Shown here piece by piece: positions 1 through 8,922 of a DNA stretch of 64,000 nt; the first letter of the stretch is position 1, and each line of letters starts with the position of its first letter. The position numbers were made by a program, and so were the translations under genes. The notes below the pieces were generated by a model. It was not told where the DNA came from. It did not search any database and saw nothing but the letters and a program-made list of their open reading frames with translations. Source of the DNA: Deltaproteobacteria bacterium (GTDB taxonomy: Bacteria > Acidobacteriota > Thermoanaerobaculia > Multivoradales > JAHZIX01); contig JAHZIX010000040.1 of NCBI GenBank assembly GCA_022601195.1, positions 1 through 64,000 on the forward strand, read 5' to 3'.

Positions 1-328
1 GGTTCGCGTGTTGATCAAAGAGATCGAAACAGAAGCGGCAGCAGAACACCGGCGAAGCTTCAGCCGACCCATCGGTCGCCGAGCCATCCTCCGCCAAGAC
101 CCCCATCACCGGCCCAAGAAACTCGAGACCACCCCAGTCCCAAAAGTCCACGCCGCCACCAAGGAATTACGAAAGCAATTCTTCGAGGCCTACCGCCTTT
201 TCACCGAGGCCTTCCGGGCTGCGGCGGAACGGCTCCGATCCGGTGACTTGATGGCGAAGTTTCCCGAAGGGAGTTTTCCGCCGGCACGGCCTTTCGTCGA
301 AGCGATTCAGGGCTTGAAGCCCGGATAG
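1..328 (+). CDS. C-terminal part of a REP-associated tyrosine (Y1) transposase, cut by window edge
   Basis: The frame is open to the first base of the window, so this is the 3' end of a gene that begins outside it (an internal GTG at 8 is not needed as start). The tail EAYRLFTEAFRAAAERLRSG followed by FPEGSFPPARPFV is, from memory, typical of the C-terminus of the Y1/IS200-like REP-associated transposases found in acidobacteria and planctomycetes. The catalytic HUH and Tyr motifs would lie upstream and cannot be checked. Such enzymes are usually single-copy, domesticated relatives of IS200/IS605 transposases that act on small palindromic repeats. I see no flanking palindromic repeat family in the following 240 bases. 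The family call is from tail similarity only. Confidence 0.6.
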   Translation, partial: VRVLIKEIETEAAAEHRRSFSRPIGRRAILRQDPHHRPKKLETTPVPKVHAATKELRKQFFEAYRLFTEAFRAAAERLRSGDLMAKFPEGSFPPARPFVEAIQGLKPG

Positions 329-565
329 CGACCAACTTCCTCGCGGCCAAAGCCGATCATGATCACCAGCGATGGTGATCGAGGCGGAGGTGCGCCCAAA
401 CCGCATTTGGCGACAAGAACTGCCCCGCAAACCACCTCTATGGTGCTCCAGGATCGCAGGTTCAGATAGTGCAGACAGCGAATCGTCGCTCTTTTTTGGA
501 GAGCTAGGCCTGTTGCAGTGTCATTCCACCCAAGCCACTAATACTCGGTTGCGACTACTTCTGAT

Positions 566-985
566 CTATTCCCCAACCACGGCGATTCTCTCCGCGATCT
601 CAGCAGGAATAGGCACTGCCTTGAGGCCCGTCGGTAGATCCAAAAGACAACAGGCGGTACTGATCCTGCCTTCTGCTATCAATCGTTCGCCAACCTTCAG
701 AGTATGGCCGTAAGTAATCGAGCTTCGTCCCTTGCGTAGGACTCGGAGCTCGAGGTCGATCCAGTCTTCGAACCGAGCCGGGCTGCGAAAGTCTAGCGAG
801 GCAGAAAGGCGGGGCCACCCGGCTCGTTGACCATCGATCTCTAGGTCCACAGAGGTACCCAAGGAGCGAAGATACTCGTGTTCTGCGCCCTCCATGAAAA
901 CGAAAAAACGGGAAAAGTGCACAATACCGCCGAGATCGGTATCGGAAAATTCAACGCGACGACAAGTGCGAAAAACGTAGTCCAT
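566..985 (-). CDS. Acyl-CoA thioesterase, hotdog fold (4HBT family)
   Basis: The 139-residue protein begins MDYVFRTCRRVEFSDTD and continues GIVHFSRFFVFMEGAEHEYL. This is the usual 4-hydroxybenzoyl-CoA thioesterase pattern, where D/T-D-x-x-G-I-V-(H/Y)-(F/H) carries the catalytic Asp region and a helix with a Glu follows. It would hydrolyse an acyl-CoA or acyl-carrier thioester in the cytosol. The start at 985 is chosen over the longer 1042 start because it has a GAGAGGGTGA ribosome-binding stretch just upstream and matches the family N-terminus. It lies 108 bases downstream of the glycosyltransferase gene on the same strand and could be the last gene of that run. A thioesterase would fit an acyl-metabolism cluster, but the substrate cannot be told. 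Confidence 0.8.
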   Translation of the reverse strand: MDYVFRTCRRVEFSDTDLGGIVHFSRFFVFMEGAEHEYLRSLGTSVDLEIDGQRAGWPRLSASLDFRSPARFEDWIDLELRVLRKGRSSITYGHTLKVGERLIAEGRISTACCLLDLPTGLKAVPIPAEIAERIAVVGE

Positions 986-1093
986 ACTCACCCTCTCTGT
1001 TACCCCCAACCAATGGAACCTCTCGCAGGTCCTAGCTCCCAATCCCCTTCGAGTCGGCCTCCTGGAGCGCCTAGCTGATCACCGTCGGCAAAC

Positions 1094-2428
1094 CTACCCA
1101 AGAGTCACTCTTGCAGAGGACTCCTTCGAGGAGTCGGAGAGGAGATAGCGGTACACATCGAGCATGGCTTCCACTGTGGCCTGGATGCCATGAATGGCCT
1201 GCACTCCTTGCCGCCCCTTCCGACCGAGCTCCTGGCAATATTTCTCATCCCTCATTAAGGCTATCAAAGCCTCCGCAACGGCCTCTGGGGACTGAGGATC
1301 GATCAGCAAACCGCCACCCGTGGATTGAATCACTTCCGGAAAAGCACCGTGACGGGGCACGACGACCGGGACTCCGCAAGCCATCGCTTCGAGGGCGAAA
1401 ATCCCCTTGGGCTCACGGTAGATGGTCGGGACCGAAAGCACATCCAGAGACCTCAGGAAAGCCACTTTCTCAGCTCGGTCCACCTCGCCCACCACCTCTA
1501 CACAAGATTCCAAGCCCCATTCTTTGACTTGCGCCATCGTCTCTTCGAAAAAGGGACGATCCCCAGCCCCAAGATATCCCGCTACACGCAGGCGAACTTT
1601 GTCTTTTCCAACTTGCTTTGCCAACTGCCAGAACCCCTCGACAGCCAACCCAAAACCCTTCTCCGGACATATCCGAGCCAAGTAGCCAACTACGAAAGGA
1701 GATTCCGTGGGCTCGCCAGCCGGTTCCTTAACCGCGAAATCTTCCAGTTGCAATCCCAGAGGTACTCGATGGATACGATCTTCTTCGAGGCCAACCAAGC
1801 CCCCCATATGGGAAGCATAGTAGTCACTGTTGGCAATGAAGGCGTCGATGTCTTGCTGCCTCTCTTTCAGAACCTCGAAGGCCTGGCTTCGATAGGGCTC
1901 CACAAGGCTCTCTAGAAAGAGATCCTCTCCTTGAAGAGAGCACACCACTGGTATCCCTAGGTCCCGACCTAACCTACGGGCCAAGCCAACGAACATGGAG
2001 TTTTGCAGATGGATGATCTCGGGCCGGAGCTCTTCCTTGAGCCAAGTGATCAACTGGTCCAACTGGTCACGGGTAGCTCCCTCCTCCCCTTGGAGAACGG
2101 CCAAAGCAAGCTCTCCCAAATCTCGGGCGCTACTCGACGAGCTGAAACGCCCTACCCATTTGAGAAGGGACGGCCGATCGAGCCATCTCCTGAGCGGTGC
2201 AGGCAGCCGAGAAAAATGAGCGGACTTGACTTGAAGATAGGTGTTGACCGCGCCGTAAAACACCCGTTCCTGGCTAACGCTCTCTTCGTCCGTGCGCAGG
2301 GGAGTGTAAAGAGGGATCAGCGTAGCCTCGTGCCCCAGGCGTTGCAGTTGGGCAGCGACACTGTTGTCGTGCATGCAGGAACCACAGTACATCCCTGCAG
2401 CTCCTCCGGAAAGAAAGGCGATCCTCAT
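1094..2428 (-). CDS. Glycosyltransferase family 4
   Basis: The 444-residue protein starts MRIAFLSGGAAGMYCGSCMH and has the two-domain GT-B layout. The donor-binding part holds GYLARICPEKGF (the GT4 'G-R-l-x-x-x-K-G' strand), then P-T-I-Y-R-E-P-K-G-I-F-A-L-E-A-M-A-C-G-V-P-V, the E-x7-E nucleotide-sugar motif. It should transfer a sugar from an NDP-donor with retention. The start is the ATG at 2428, overlapping the stop of the upstream oxidoreductase as ATGA. That choice drops eight extra residues from a longer frame. The coupling suggests the glycosyl acceptor may be the product of the flavin enzyme. There is no signal peptide. The Cys-rich N-terminus GMYCGSCMHD is unusual for GT4 but recurs in some acidobacterial members as I remember them. 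Confidence 0.85.
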   Translation of the reverse strand: MRIAFLSGGAAGMYCGSCMHDNSVAAQLQRLGHEATLIPLYTPLRTDEESVSQERVFYGAVNTYLQVKSAHFSRLPAPLRRWLDRPSLLKWVGRFSSSSSARDLGELALAVLQGEEGATRDQLDQLITWLKEELRPEIIHLQNSMFVGLARRLGRDLGIPVVCSLQGEDLFLESLVEPYRSQAFEVLKERQQDIDAFIANSDYYASHMGGLVGLEEDRIHRVPLGLQLEDFAVKEPAGEPTESPFVVGYLARICPEKGFGLAVEGFWQLAKQVGKDKVRLRVAGYLGAGDRPFFEETMAQVKEWGLESCVEVVGEVDRAEKVAFLRSLDVLSVPTIYREPKGIFALEAMACGVPVVVPRHGAFPEVIQSTGGGLLIDPQSPEAVAEALIALMRDEKYCQELGRKGRQGVQAIHGIQATVEAMLDVYRYLLSDSSKESSARVTLG

Positions 2429-3687
2429 AGAGGAGGGGTCTCGACAACCCAAGACTCCGGAAGATCCGTCATCGACCCCATGGGGCCAAAAAGGTCATCG
2501 ACTCCATCTCGAAAGACATTGCCGACCAGGATCTGCACCAAATCGTCACGGTGTTCCGGATGCTTGCGGAGAAACTTGGAGATGCTGAAGTCTTTGTCGT
2601 AGAAGGCGTGAACGAGTTTTCGAACCGCTTCCATACCGCGCAGGAAGAGGGGCTCGAAACTTCCTAGCCGTTCTCCTGACAAGTCGTTGGCGGCAAAACC
2701 CCCAACGATGGCATCCGCTGCCAGCTCGCCGGACTTGAGGGCGAAATAGACTCCCGACGAGTAAAGGGGGTCGACAAAGCCGTAGGCATCTCCCACTAGC
2801 ACCCACCCCTCCCCGGCCCGGCGCCGGGAGCGATAGGTGAAATCCTTCAGCACCTGCATCGGCCCCACCTGGGTAGCTCCCACCAACCGAGGCTGGAGGC
2901 CTGGGCATTTCGCCAGCTCCTCTTCGAAAACCTGCTGTGGTGGGCGCTTCGGGGGGCGCACCAGATATTCGAAGGGAGCGACGACACCGACACTGACTCG
3001 ATCGTTCGGTTGAGGGATATACCAGAACCATGAGTCCTTGTCTTCGGTATGAAGAATCAGCGTCGCCCCTTCGTCGAGATCCTCCCCCCGTTGACCACCC
3101 TCGAAATAAGTAAACATGGAGGCGTTGCGCAGCTTGGGATCCTCTTGCTTGAGCTTGAACTTGGAGGAGATCAAAGAGCTCTGTCCACTGGCATCCACCA
3201 CTACACGGCTGCTCAGCTGATGCATCTCCCCATCCGGCCCCTTGACCCGAACCCCGGTGGCCCGATCTCCGGAAAAGAGAATCTCCCTCACATTGACTCC
3301 ATCGTGAGCTTCGACTCCCTTTTCCCGAGCGTTCTCGAAGAGAAGATGGTCGAACTCACTGCGCACCACCTGCCAAGTCTGGGGGTGGTCGACGCAGGGA
3401 GACTCAGAAAAGTAGAAGGGTGAAGACCCTCTCCCGGAGTTAGAGAAAAACTGCACGCTGTACTTCTTGGGAAAATGGCTCTCGGACAACTTGTCCAAGA
3501 CACCGAGGCGTTCCAGCACCGACCAGGAAGCGGGCATGAGAGATTCCCCAACCTTGTGAATGGGAAGCTTCTCCCGTTCCAGTAGCAGCACGGAATGGCC
3601 CTGTTGGGCGATCAACGTGGCCGAAGTGGAACCCGCAGGGCCACCGCCTACGACAATCACGTCGTACGAGTCCGAAGCAAAGGTCAA
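2425..3687 (-). CDS. FAD-dependent oxidoreductase of the flavin-halogenase type
   Basis: The 420-residue protein carries a Rossmann FAD motif (residues 12-20, VVGGGPAGS), the HKVGESLMP element of the halogenase/geranylgeranyl-reductase superfamily, a Lys pair (74-75, in HFPKKYSVQFF) where phenolic halogenases place their catalytic Lys, W220-F-W222-Y-I224-P225 matching the WxWxIP halogenase signature, and the second FAD motif GDAYGFVDPLYSSG. The start is a TTG at 3687, supported by GGGAGG nine bases upstream. A longer ATG-less extension to 3819 would run into the preceding gene. The gene lies 47 bases after a beta-propeller gene and overlaps the glycosyltransferase by ATGA. Halogenase activity is inferred from motifs; related enzymes reduce or hydroxylate instead. 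Confidence 0.75.
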   Translation of the reverse strand: MTFASDSYDVIVVGGGPAGSTSATLIAQQGHSVLLLEREKLPIHKVGESLMPASWSVLERLGVLDKLSESHFPKKYSVQFFSNSGRGSSPFYFSESPCVDHPQTWQVVRSEFDHLLFENAREKGVEAHDGVNVREILFSGDRATGVRVKGPDGEMHQLSSRVVVDASGQSSLISSKFKLKQEDPKLRNASMFTYFEGGQRGEDLDEGATLILHTEDKDSWFWYIPQPNDRVSVGVVAPFEYLVRPPKRPPQQVFEEELAKCPGLQPRLVGATQVGPMQVLKDFTYRSRRRAGEGWVLVGDAYGFVDPLYSSGVYFALKSGELAADAIVGGFAANDLSGERLGSFEPLFLRGMEAVRKLVHAFYDKDFSISKFLRKHPEHRDDLVQILVGNVFRDGVDDLFGPMGSMTDLPESWVVETPPL

Positions 3688-3734
3688 GATTCTTTTCCTC
3701 CCGGTTGTCTCTTCGTGTAGCCAGCTTTCGCGGA

Positions 3735-5069
3735 TCAGGACGCCACTCGCAAGCTGATCATCTCTTTCTCGTCCCGCAGGAACAAGCGCCCATCCACCAA
3801 GGTCGGCAGAGTCCAGCATTTGCCGCTAAAAGCCTGCCAGGAAGCCTTTTCCCGATAGGCCTCACCGGTGGCCTCCGCCAGTACCAACTTGCCCTTCTCG
3901 CCGAGAATGATCAGAGAGCCGTCGGCGTAGATCAAGCTGCCGTGACCAAACCCTCGGTGGCGCCAGAGATCTTCCCCGGTTTCCAGATCGATCGCCTTGA
4001 GGGTCGAATCATCGAAACCATAGATTTGACCTCCCACGCGAACGGAAGAGCTGAATTGGTTCTTCAGGTTGCGCCCCTTCCAGACCTCCACGGCTTCCCA
4101 GCCATTCTTGGAGGAAACTAGCTCGAAGAGAGCCGCTCCGACATCGTAGCCAGAAGAGATGAAGAGACGATTCGGGGGTACGAAGATGGGTGCTGCTGCA
4201 TTGATGTCATAGTCGGTTTTCCAAGATCGACTCCACAACACCTCGCCGTTCAAAGGAGCTACAGCAGTGAGCTTGCTGCCGGTAAAGAACACCGCCTGGC
4301 GAGTGCCCGCCACATCGAAAACGATCGGGGCGGAGTAACCGGCCAAGTCCTTTCCAGAGGCCCAGACCTTCTTACCATTGGTCTTGTCGAGGGCTACCAG
4401 AGATTGACCGGAATTTCCTCCGACGTCTAGCAGGAGCAACTTGCCGTCCACCAGAGGGGCCGTGGAGATACCCCAAGTGGGGATTCCGGCACCGAACTCT
4501 TTCACCAGATCCCGAGACCAGATCGTTTTGCCGGTAGCCGCCTCCGCCGCAAAGAGCTTTCCTTGAGCGCCCAAGGCGAACACTGTGTCTCCATCCACCG
4601 TTGGTGTCGAGCGGGGGCCGTCGCCGAAACGATTGGTATACGGAGAGTCGATTCGCAGCTCCCACAGCTCCCTGCCGGTGGCCGCGTCGAAGGCAACCAA
4701 CCACTCGGCCTCTTGGCGATTGAACATGGTGAAGGCGCGGCCTCCAGAAATCGAGATACCCGAAAATCCTTCTCCCACCGGCGCGCGCCATATCTCTTTT
4801 GGCCCCTCCGCCGGCCAGCTCTCCAAGAGGCCTTTCTCAGCGGAAATTCCATCGCGATTGGGCCCACGAAATTGAGGCCACTCGCCCTTCACCGGCTCAG
4901 CCTGGGTCACTTTTTCCGCAGCGCCAGCCACGGAGGTCTCGTCAGCGTGGGCGGATGGCGAGCAGCTCGTGCCAAGGCTGCTCCAGGCAAAAAGCCCCAC
5001 TCCCGCAGTCACCGCCGCCACCGCAAGGGGTACCGGCCAACGAATCTTCTTGCGGTTCTGCTGGGTCAT
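3735..5069 (-). CDS. PQQ-like (BamB-type) beta-propeller, membrane-anchored or lipoprotein
   Basis: The 444-residue protein has an N-terminal hydrophobic segment (about residues 12-30) followed by a Cys (LGTSCSPS), which could be an atypical lipobox or just the end of a signal anchor. The mature part starts with WPQFRGPNRDGIS, the motif that opens many planctomycete and acidobacterial PQQ-like repeat proteins. Repeats with the pattern 'A-x-D-x-x-T-G-x-x-x-W' recur about every 45-50 residues (for example FDAATGRELWEL, AEAATGKTIWSR, IDLETGEDLWRH), giving a six- to eight-bladed propeller. A scaffold or substrate-binding role in the periplasm is more likely than true quinoprotein catalysis. GAGGAGG lies upstream of the ATG at 5069. 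It is the fourth such propeller in this strand run. Confidence 0.85.
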   Translation of the reverse strand: MTQQNRKKIRWPVPLAVAAVTAGVGLFAWSSLGTSCSPSAHADETSVAGAAEKVTQAEPVKGEWPQFRGPNRDGISAEKGLLESWPAEGPKEIWRAPVGEGFSGISISGGRAFTMFNRQEAEWLVAFDAATGRELWELRIDSPYTNRFGDGPRSTPTVDGDTVFALGAQGKLFAAEAATGKTIWSRDLVKEFGAGIPTWGISTAPLVDGKLLLLDVGGNSGQSLVALDKTNGKKVWASGKDLAGYSAPIVFDVAGTRQAVFFTGSKLTAVAPLNGEVLWSRSWKTDYDINAAAPIFVPPNRLFISSGYDVGAALFELVSSKNGWEAVEVWKGRNLKNQFSSSVRVGGQIYGFDDSTLKAIDLETGEDLWRHRGFGHGSLIYADGSLIILGEKGKLVLAEATGEAYREKASWQAFSGKCWTLPTLVDGRLFLRDEKEMISLRVAS

Positions 5070-5459
5070 GACTTTCCTCCTCACAAAGGATTTCTAGGTA
5101 GTCGGTAAATCTCTGCCAGACCAAGCCTTGGTTTCGGCTACCAGGCCGGTAGATTAGTCGACCAGCCTTTCGCCCTGCCTCAGCCACAGAGGCAAGCTCA
5201 GCGGCAAGAGCATACACCGCTTTCGAACACCTATACGTCGACAAAGTGCCAGCGTTGCAGGGAACTGAAGATCTGCCCTATTTTTCACCTACAAACGTCG
5301 TAGGAGAAGCTACTGGGGAAAAAAGAGGAAGTCTCTCCGAGGAGAAAGCGGTACCGAGAGAAGCTCCGGAGAAGAGCTTCGAGCTCATCGAGGGGGCCTT
5401 CTGAAGCCCGGACACCAAATAGACCCACTGCAATAGAAGCAACCGAAGAGAAGGAAAGG
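5070..5459. other. Intergenic gap between porin and beta-propeller genes
   Basis: No reading frame here looks real. It holds a 7-bp hairpin (gaagctc 5360-5366, gagcttc 5374-5380). On the minus strand a CTCTTTTTT run follows at about 5322-5329, which might form part of the termination zone of the porin gene, but the distance is too long for a classic intrinsic terminator. The promoter of the downstream propeller gene presumably lies in the part next to 5069. Confidence 0.4.
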
Positions 5460-6851
5460 TTAGAAGTCCACTACCGCCTGGAACAGGAAGGAATCATTGT
5501 CTCGGTTGGCTCCCTGTTCGGTTCCCAAACGATACTCCCCTTTGAGACGGAACTGCTCGAACACTTTGGCATTGATCCCTAGGGAGAAATAGTCGGTTCC
5601 AGCATCGACCAACCCGCGATCCAGATCGACGGAATCATAGCGGGTAGCCAGGGTCAGAGACGGAAGCAGCCGACGATCCCAGTCGAAGGTGTAGGTCAAC
5701 TGGCTGTACCACCCCCTCTGGTCCAGAGGCTCAGCCAAGGAAAGCCCTCCAGCACCATCCGTGGTAGCTCGATCCAACTCCGCGTCCACCCACTCGGAAC
5801 GCCATTCGAATCCTTGCCATCGAGCCGCCAGATCCAGACCAAAGAATCGAAGATCCAGATCTCCCTCCGTCGAATAACGCTGACCATGGTGGGAGACACC
5901 GACCTCGACACGAGAATTCGGAGAGAAGCTAATACGGGCAGCCAGCGCCCGGCTGGAGTTGTTGTCGCGATCCTGGCGGCTCCCCCTTCGGCCCTCCAAC
6001 ACGTCATCTCCCAAGCCATCGCTGACAGCGACCTCGTAGGTGAACATACGGCTGCCGGATTTTCCGAAAGCTCCGGAGGCTCGCAGCCCATTGGAGTAGA
6101 AGTTGTTCGGCACGATGGACCGGAAGGGCTCTGGTCTGGAAACCAGCTCATTGGTTGGGGAATACCACACGAAGCGCTCGATACCGAAAGAGTTGTAGAA
6201 GCGGCCGAAATCAAGAGTCAGGGCATCTGCAACCGCCCAGGAAACGAAGGCTTGGTCCACCTCTACCTGTGAACCACTATGTTCCCACTCGAGCTCTGCA
6301 TGGGCCTCTAAGCTACGTCCCAGCCGGCTGCGGAGAAAAATTTGTGTGTGATGGTTGTCGAAAGTCGAGACTCCGGAACGAGCCCCCTCCGGCTCGGCAT
6401 CAATATACTCCAAGTCCAGAAAGGCCCTCACTTCGAACTTTCTTTCCGGTGACCCCAGCCAAGCGGCGTTCCAGCCCCTCGAGGGTAGGTAGACCGTTTT
6501 CGCCTGAAAGGTCTCTGGTCCAGTCTCCCCCTGATCCATCGCCCCGGATCCCATCTCATCGGAGGCGATCGTGTCCCGCTGAGATTCCGGTCCACCATTT
6601 GCCACCAGGACTCCTTCAGGGGAAGCCTCCCGACTCTCCAATTGCTCTTGCAAGCTGCCTACCAGGCTCTCCAGTCGCTCTAAGCGGTCTAGGAGAGCCT
6701 GGTGCTCTTTCCCCTCACAGGCAGGTTCCTGAAGAGTCGCCGACTGTCCAGCAACTTCGAATCCTATCCAAGAGCTGGAAAAGAGAACGAGTCCAAAGAC
6801 CCACGCTCCCTTCCTGCGCGACCGATTTCCACCCAACTGGCAAGGCTCCAT
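5460..6851 (-). CDS. Phosphate-selective porin O/P-type outer-membrane channel
   Basis: The 463-residue precursor has a signal peptide (residues about 14-35, GAWVFGLVLFSSSWIGFEVA), then a short coiled coil (HQALLDRLERLESLVGSLQE) and a glycine/aromatic-rich alternating barrel. The barrel region shows FEVRAFLDLEYIDAEPEG, LTLDFGRFYNSFG and VEVGVSHHGQRYS, and the protein ends AVVDF, the C-terminal Phe read by the BAM machinery. The N-terminal coiled coil plus a 16-stranded-size barrel is typical of OprO/P-type and DcaP-type porins, which pass anions, phosphate or small organics. It is isolated by 391 bases downstream and 733 upstream, so it is probably its own transcription unit, but it sits on the same strand within the metabolic run and may serve uptake or export for it. 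Confidence 0.85.
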   Translation of the reverse strand: MEPCQLGGNRSRRKGAWVFGLVLFSSSWIGFEVAGQSATLQEPACEGKEHQALLDRLERLESLVGSLQEQLESREASPEGVLVANGGPESQRDTIASDEMGSGAMDQGETGPETFQAKTVYLPSRGWNAAWLGSPERKFEVRAFLDLEYIDAEPEGARSGVSTFDNHHTQIFLRSRLGRSLEAHAELEWEHSGSQVEVDQAFVSWAVADALTLDFGRFYNSFGIERFVWYSPTNELVSRPEPFRSIVPNNFYSNGLRASGAFGKSGSRMFTYEVAVSDGLGDDVLEGRRGSRQDRDNNSSRALAARISFSPNSRVEVGVSHHGQRYSTEGDLDLRFFGLDLAARWQGFEWRSEWVDAELDRATTDGAGGLSLAEPLDQRGWYSQLTYTFDWDRRLLPSLTLATRYDSVDLDRGLVDAGTDYFSLGINAKVFEQFRLKGEYRLGTEQGANRDNDSFLFQAVVDF

Positions 6852-7584
6852 AAGCTTCAGCTCCTAGAGCAAGATCCGGGACGTCTCTCTCGACGCCCCA
6901 GGGCCGCGAGATCTCCCCTACTTGACTCATTTGGTAATCGACAAAAGAGACCTTTCGGCCCTAAACAGAGACAACTAGAGGATAGAGGATGGAAATACAT
7001 CAGTAAAGCATTGTAACGAGACCCCGAAAGATTCGAATAGTCTCAAAACTACATACTTGGAGCCGAAAACCAATCCGCCCCGAGACCTTGTGTCGTCCAT
7101 CTGAGGCTGGGCGTTTCAGAGCTCGACAGGCTCCGAGTCCGAATGGCGCCCAAATTTGTCGCGAAATGCTGGAGACATCACATAACCAAGAAGAAACACG
7201 CACTTCTCGCCGCAGGCATCGATCCACTCTGTCGAGAAGCGATATCGGCATCAGGCCCAATAGATTCAGATGGAAACAGAGTGGTCGCAGAAGAATTGGT
7301 GAGAAGTCCGAGCTAGGACTCAACTCGGCCGGAGGCGGCTGGAAGCACGGCAAAGGTTTCCCTGCTGCAGCAAGCGGCGAAGCAGCTCGGGAAAGCCGGA
7401 CGGGAAACAGCTGGCCCGAGAAACTCAAACCGCCTGGCGATGAATCGAGGGAAAGATCTTGCAGGCTTCTGAGAAAGCATTTGCAGAGAAGCTTCTCTCC
7501 AGCTATCGATACCGGAGGTCTCTACAAACTGAGGTCGAGCTGGTGCCGTCCTACCCCACGTCAGTGCTCCTCGTAGAACCGGGA
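6852..7584. other. 733-bp gene-poor gap
   Basis: Frames of up to 162 codons cross this gap, but their composition (Arg/Ser/Pro-rich, no domain pattern, no ribosome-binding site) is that of non-coding GC-rich DNA. I see no hairpin with a T-run and no repeat. It must hold the porin promoter near 6852-6950 and the 3' end of the radical SAM transcript near 7500-7584. Confidence 0.45.
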
Positions 7585-8922
7585 CTAGGTGTAGCGGGCT
7601 CCCTGGTATTTCACGTCGTAAAACGCCGGAAGCAGCTGATCTACCCGCAATAGCCCTTCCGGGCTGAGTCTCAGGTGATCCTGCTCTTCCTTGAGCAGGC
7701 CACTTTCCCGCAAAGCCCCAAAGGGCTCGGCGAAGCGCTCGCGAATGTCGACGCCGAACTTCTCTTGGAAGGGAGCTGCCAGGAGATAGCCTCGCTTGAG
7801 CTGCAAGATCATTTCGCGGGTCAGCCGCTCGTCGGCAGTGGTGACGAAGGCACGGCTGATCGGCAGCTCCCCCTCCCCTACTGCGTTCAGATAGGGAGTC
7901 CATCCAGAGAGATTCTGAAAATGCACTCCACTCAAATGGCCGAAGGAAGAAACTCCTAGGGGCAAAAGGTCCGCCCCCTGCCACAAGGCATCACGGTAGA
8001 CGAAAGGCCGCGATCCGGCTTGCTTCTTCTTCACCATCGTGTAGGCGCTAGAGACCTCATACCCTTCTTCTCCCAACCGTTCCATGGCATAGGCTTGCCA
8101 TTGCCGCTTGGTTTGCCAGTCAGCAACGGAAGGCCCTTCGTCCCCAGCCAGTTTCGACTTGGAATAGACCGTGTTGTAAGGCAGCTCCAGCTGATAAATG
8201 GTCACGCTATCCGGGGAGACTTCCAGAGTCTTGTCGATGGCGCCCCGCCAACTATCCCAGGTCTCCCCCACCAAGCCGGCGATCAGATCGATATTGAGTT
8301 GATCGAAGCCCAAGTCCGTGATCCAGGGCAAGACGCGGTAAATCTCCTTGGAGACGTGAGCGCGCCCGTTTTCCCGTAGGATCTCGTCATCGAAATGTTC
8401 GACGCCGAGGCTCAGACGGGTCACACCGATCTCTTTGATGGCTTCCAGTTTCGAACGAGTCAGGGTTCCCGGTTCGCACTCGAAGGCGACCTCCTCCACC
8501 TGGTCCCAGGGAAACACTTCCTGGACCTGCTCGACCAGCTGTTTCAAGTGTTTGACACTGATAAAGGAGGGAGTGCCTCCCCCAAAGTAGACGAAATTCA
8601 CCGGGCGTTGGCTCAATGCCGCCTGTTCAGCGTAGAGACGAGCCTCTCGCACTACGGCTCCGATGTACTCCTCCACTTGGGAGGCGTTCTTGTCCGTATA
8701 GACCCGGAAGTAGCAGAATTTGCAACGCTTGCGGCAAAAGGGAATATGCAGGTAAAGCCCCAGGGGAGTATTCGGACGAGGCGGCTCACCGAGCACCCGG
8801 TGCACCTCAGGTACCGCCGTCTCGCTCCAGAAAGAATAGGGAGGATAGTTGGAGACGAACACACTCCCCACCTCGGTGGCCTGGGAGTCCAAAAGGCTCG
8901 TGGCCGGTTCCGGATTGCTCAT
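7585..8922 (-). CDS. HemW/HemN-like radical SAM enzyme (coproporphyrinogen III oxidase family)
   Basis: The 445-residue protein contains LYLHIPFCRKRCKFCYF, placing the SAM-cluster cysteines at 63, 67 and 70 (C-x3-C-x2-C). FGGGTPS and EPGTL follow, then the HemN-type C-terminal winged-helix part (RLTREMILQLKRG). True HemN has a fourth Cys two residues after the third; here it is Phe, as in HemW-like heme chaperones and in HemN-like cyclopropanases or methyltransferases of natural-product clusters. So coproporphyrinogen oxidase activity is unlikely. It starts at the ATG at 8922, overlapping the upstream propeller stop (ATGA), and is the last gene of a five-gene overlapping block with acid-activating and reducing enzymes. 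This context argues for a biosynthetic role rather than heme insertion. Confidence 0.8.
   Translation of the reverse strand: MSNPEPATSLLDSQATEVGSVFVSNYPPYSFWSETAVPEVHRVLGEPPRPNTPLGLYLHIPFCRKRCKFCYFRVYTDKNASQVEEYIGAVVREARLYAEQAALSQRPVNFVYFGGGTPSFISVKHLKQLVEQVQEVFPWDQVEEVAFECEPGTLTRSKLEAIKEIGVTRLSLGVEHFDDEILRENGRAHVSKEIYRVLPWITDLGFDQLNIDLIAGLVGETWDSWRGAIDKTLEVSPDSVTIYQLELPYNTVYSKSKLAGDEGPSVADWQTKRQWQAYAMERLGEEGYEVSSAYTMVKKKQAGSRPFVYRDALWQGADLLPLGVSSFGHLSGVHFQNLSGWTPYLNAVGEGELPISRAFVTTADERLTREMILQLKRGYLLAAPFQEKFGVDIRERFAEPFGALRESGLLKEEQDHLRLSPEGLLRVDQLLPAFYDVKYQGARYT

Noticed and set aside
7088..7576. A 162-codon plus-strand frame in the 733-bp gap
   Set aside because: Arg/Ser/Pro-rich composition, no ribosome-binding site and no recognisable pattern.
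7585..8922. True oxygen-independent coproporphyrinogen III oxidase (HemN)
   Set aside because: The fourth Cys of the HemN C-x3-C-x2-C-x-C motif is missing, and the gene lies in a biosynthetic-type block rather than with heme genes.
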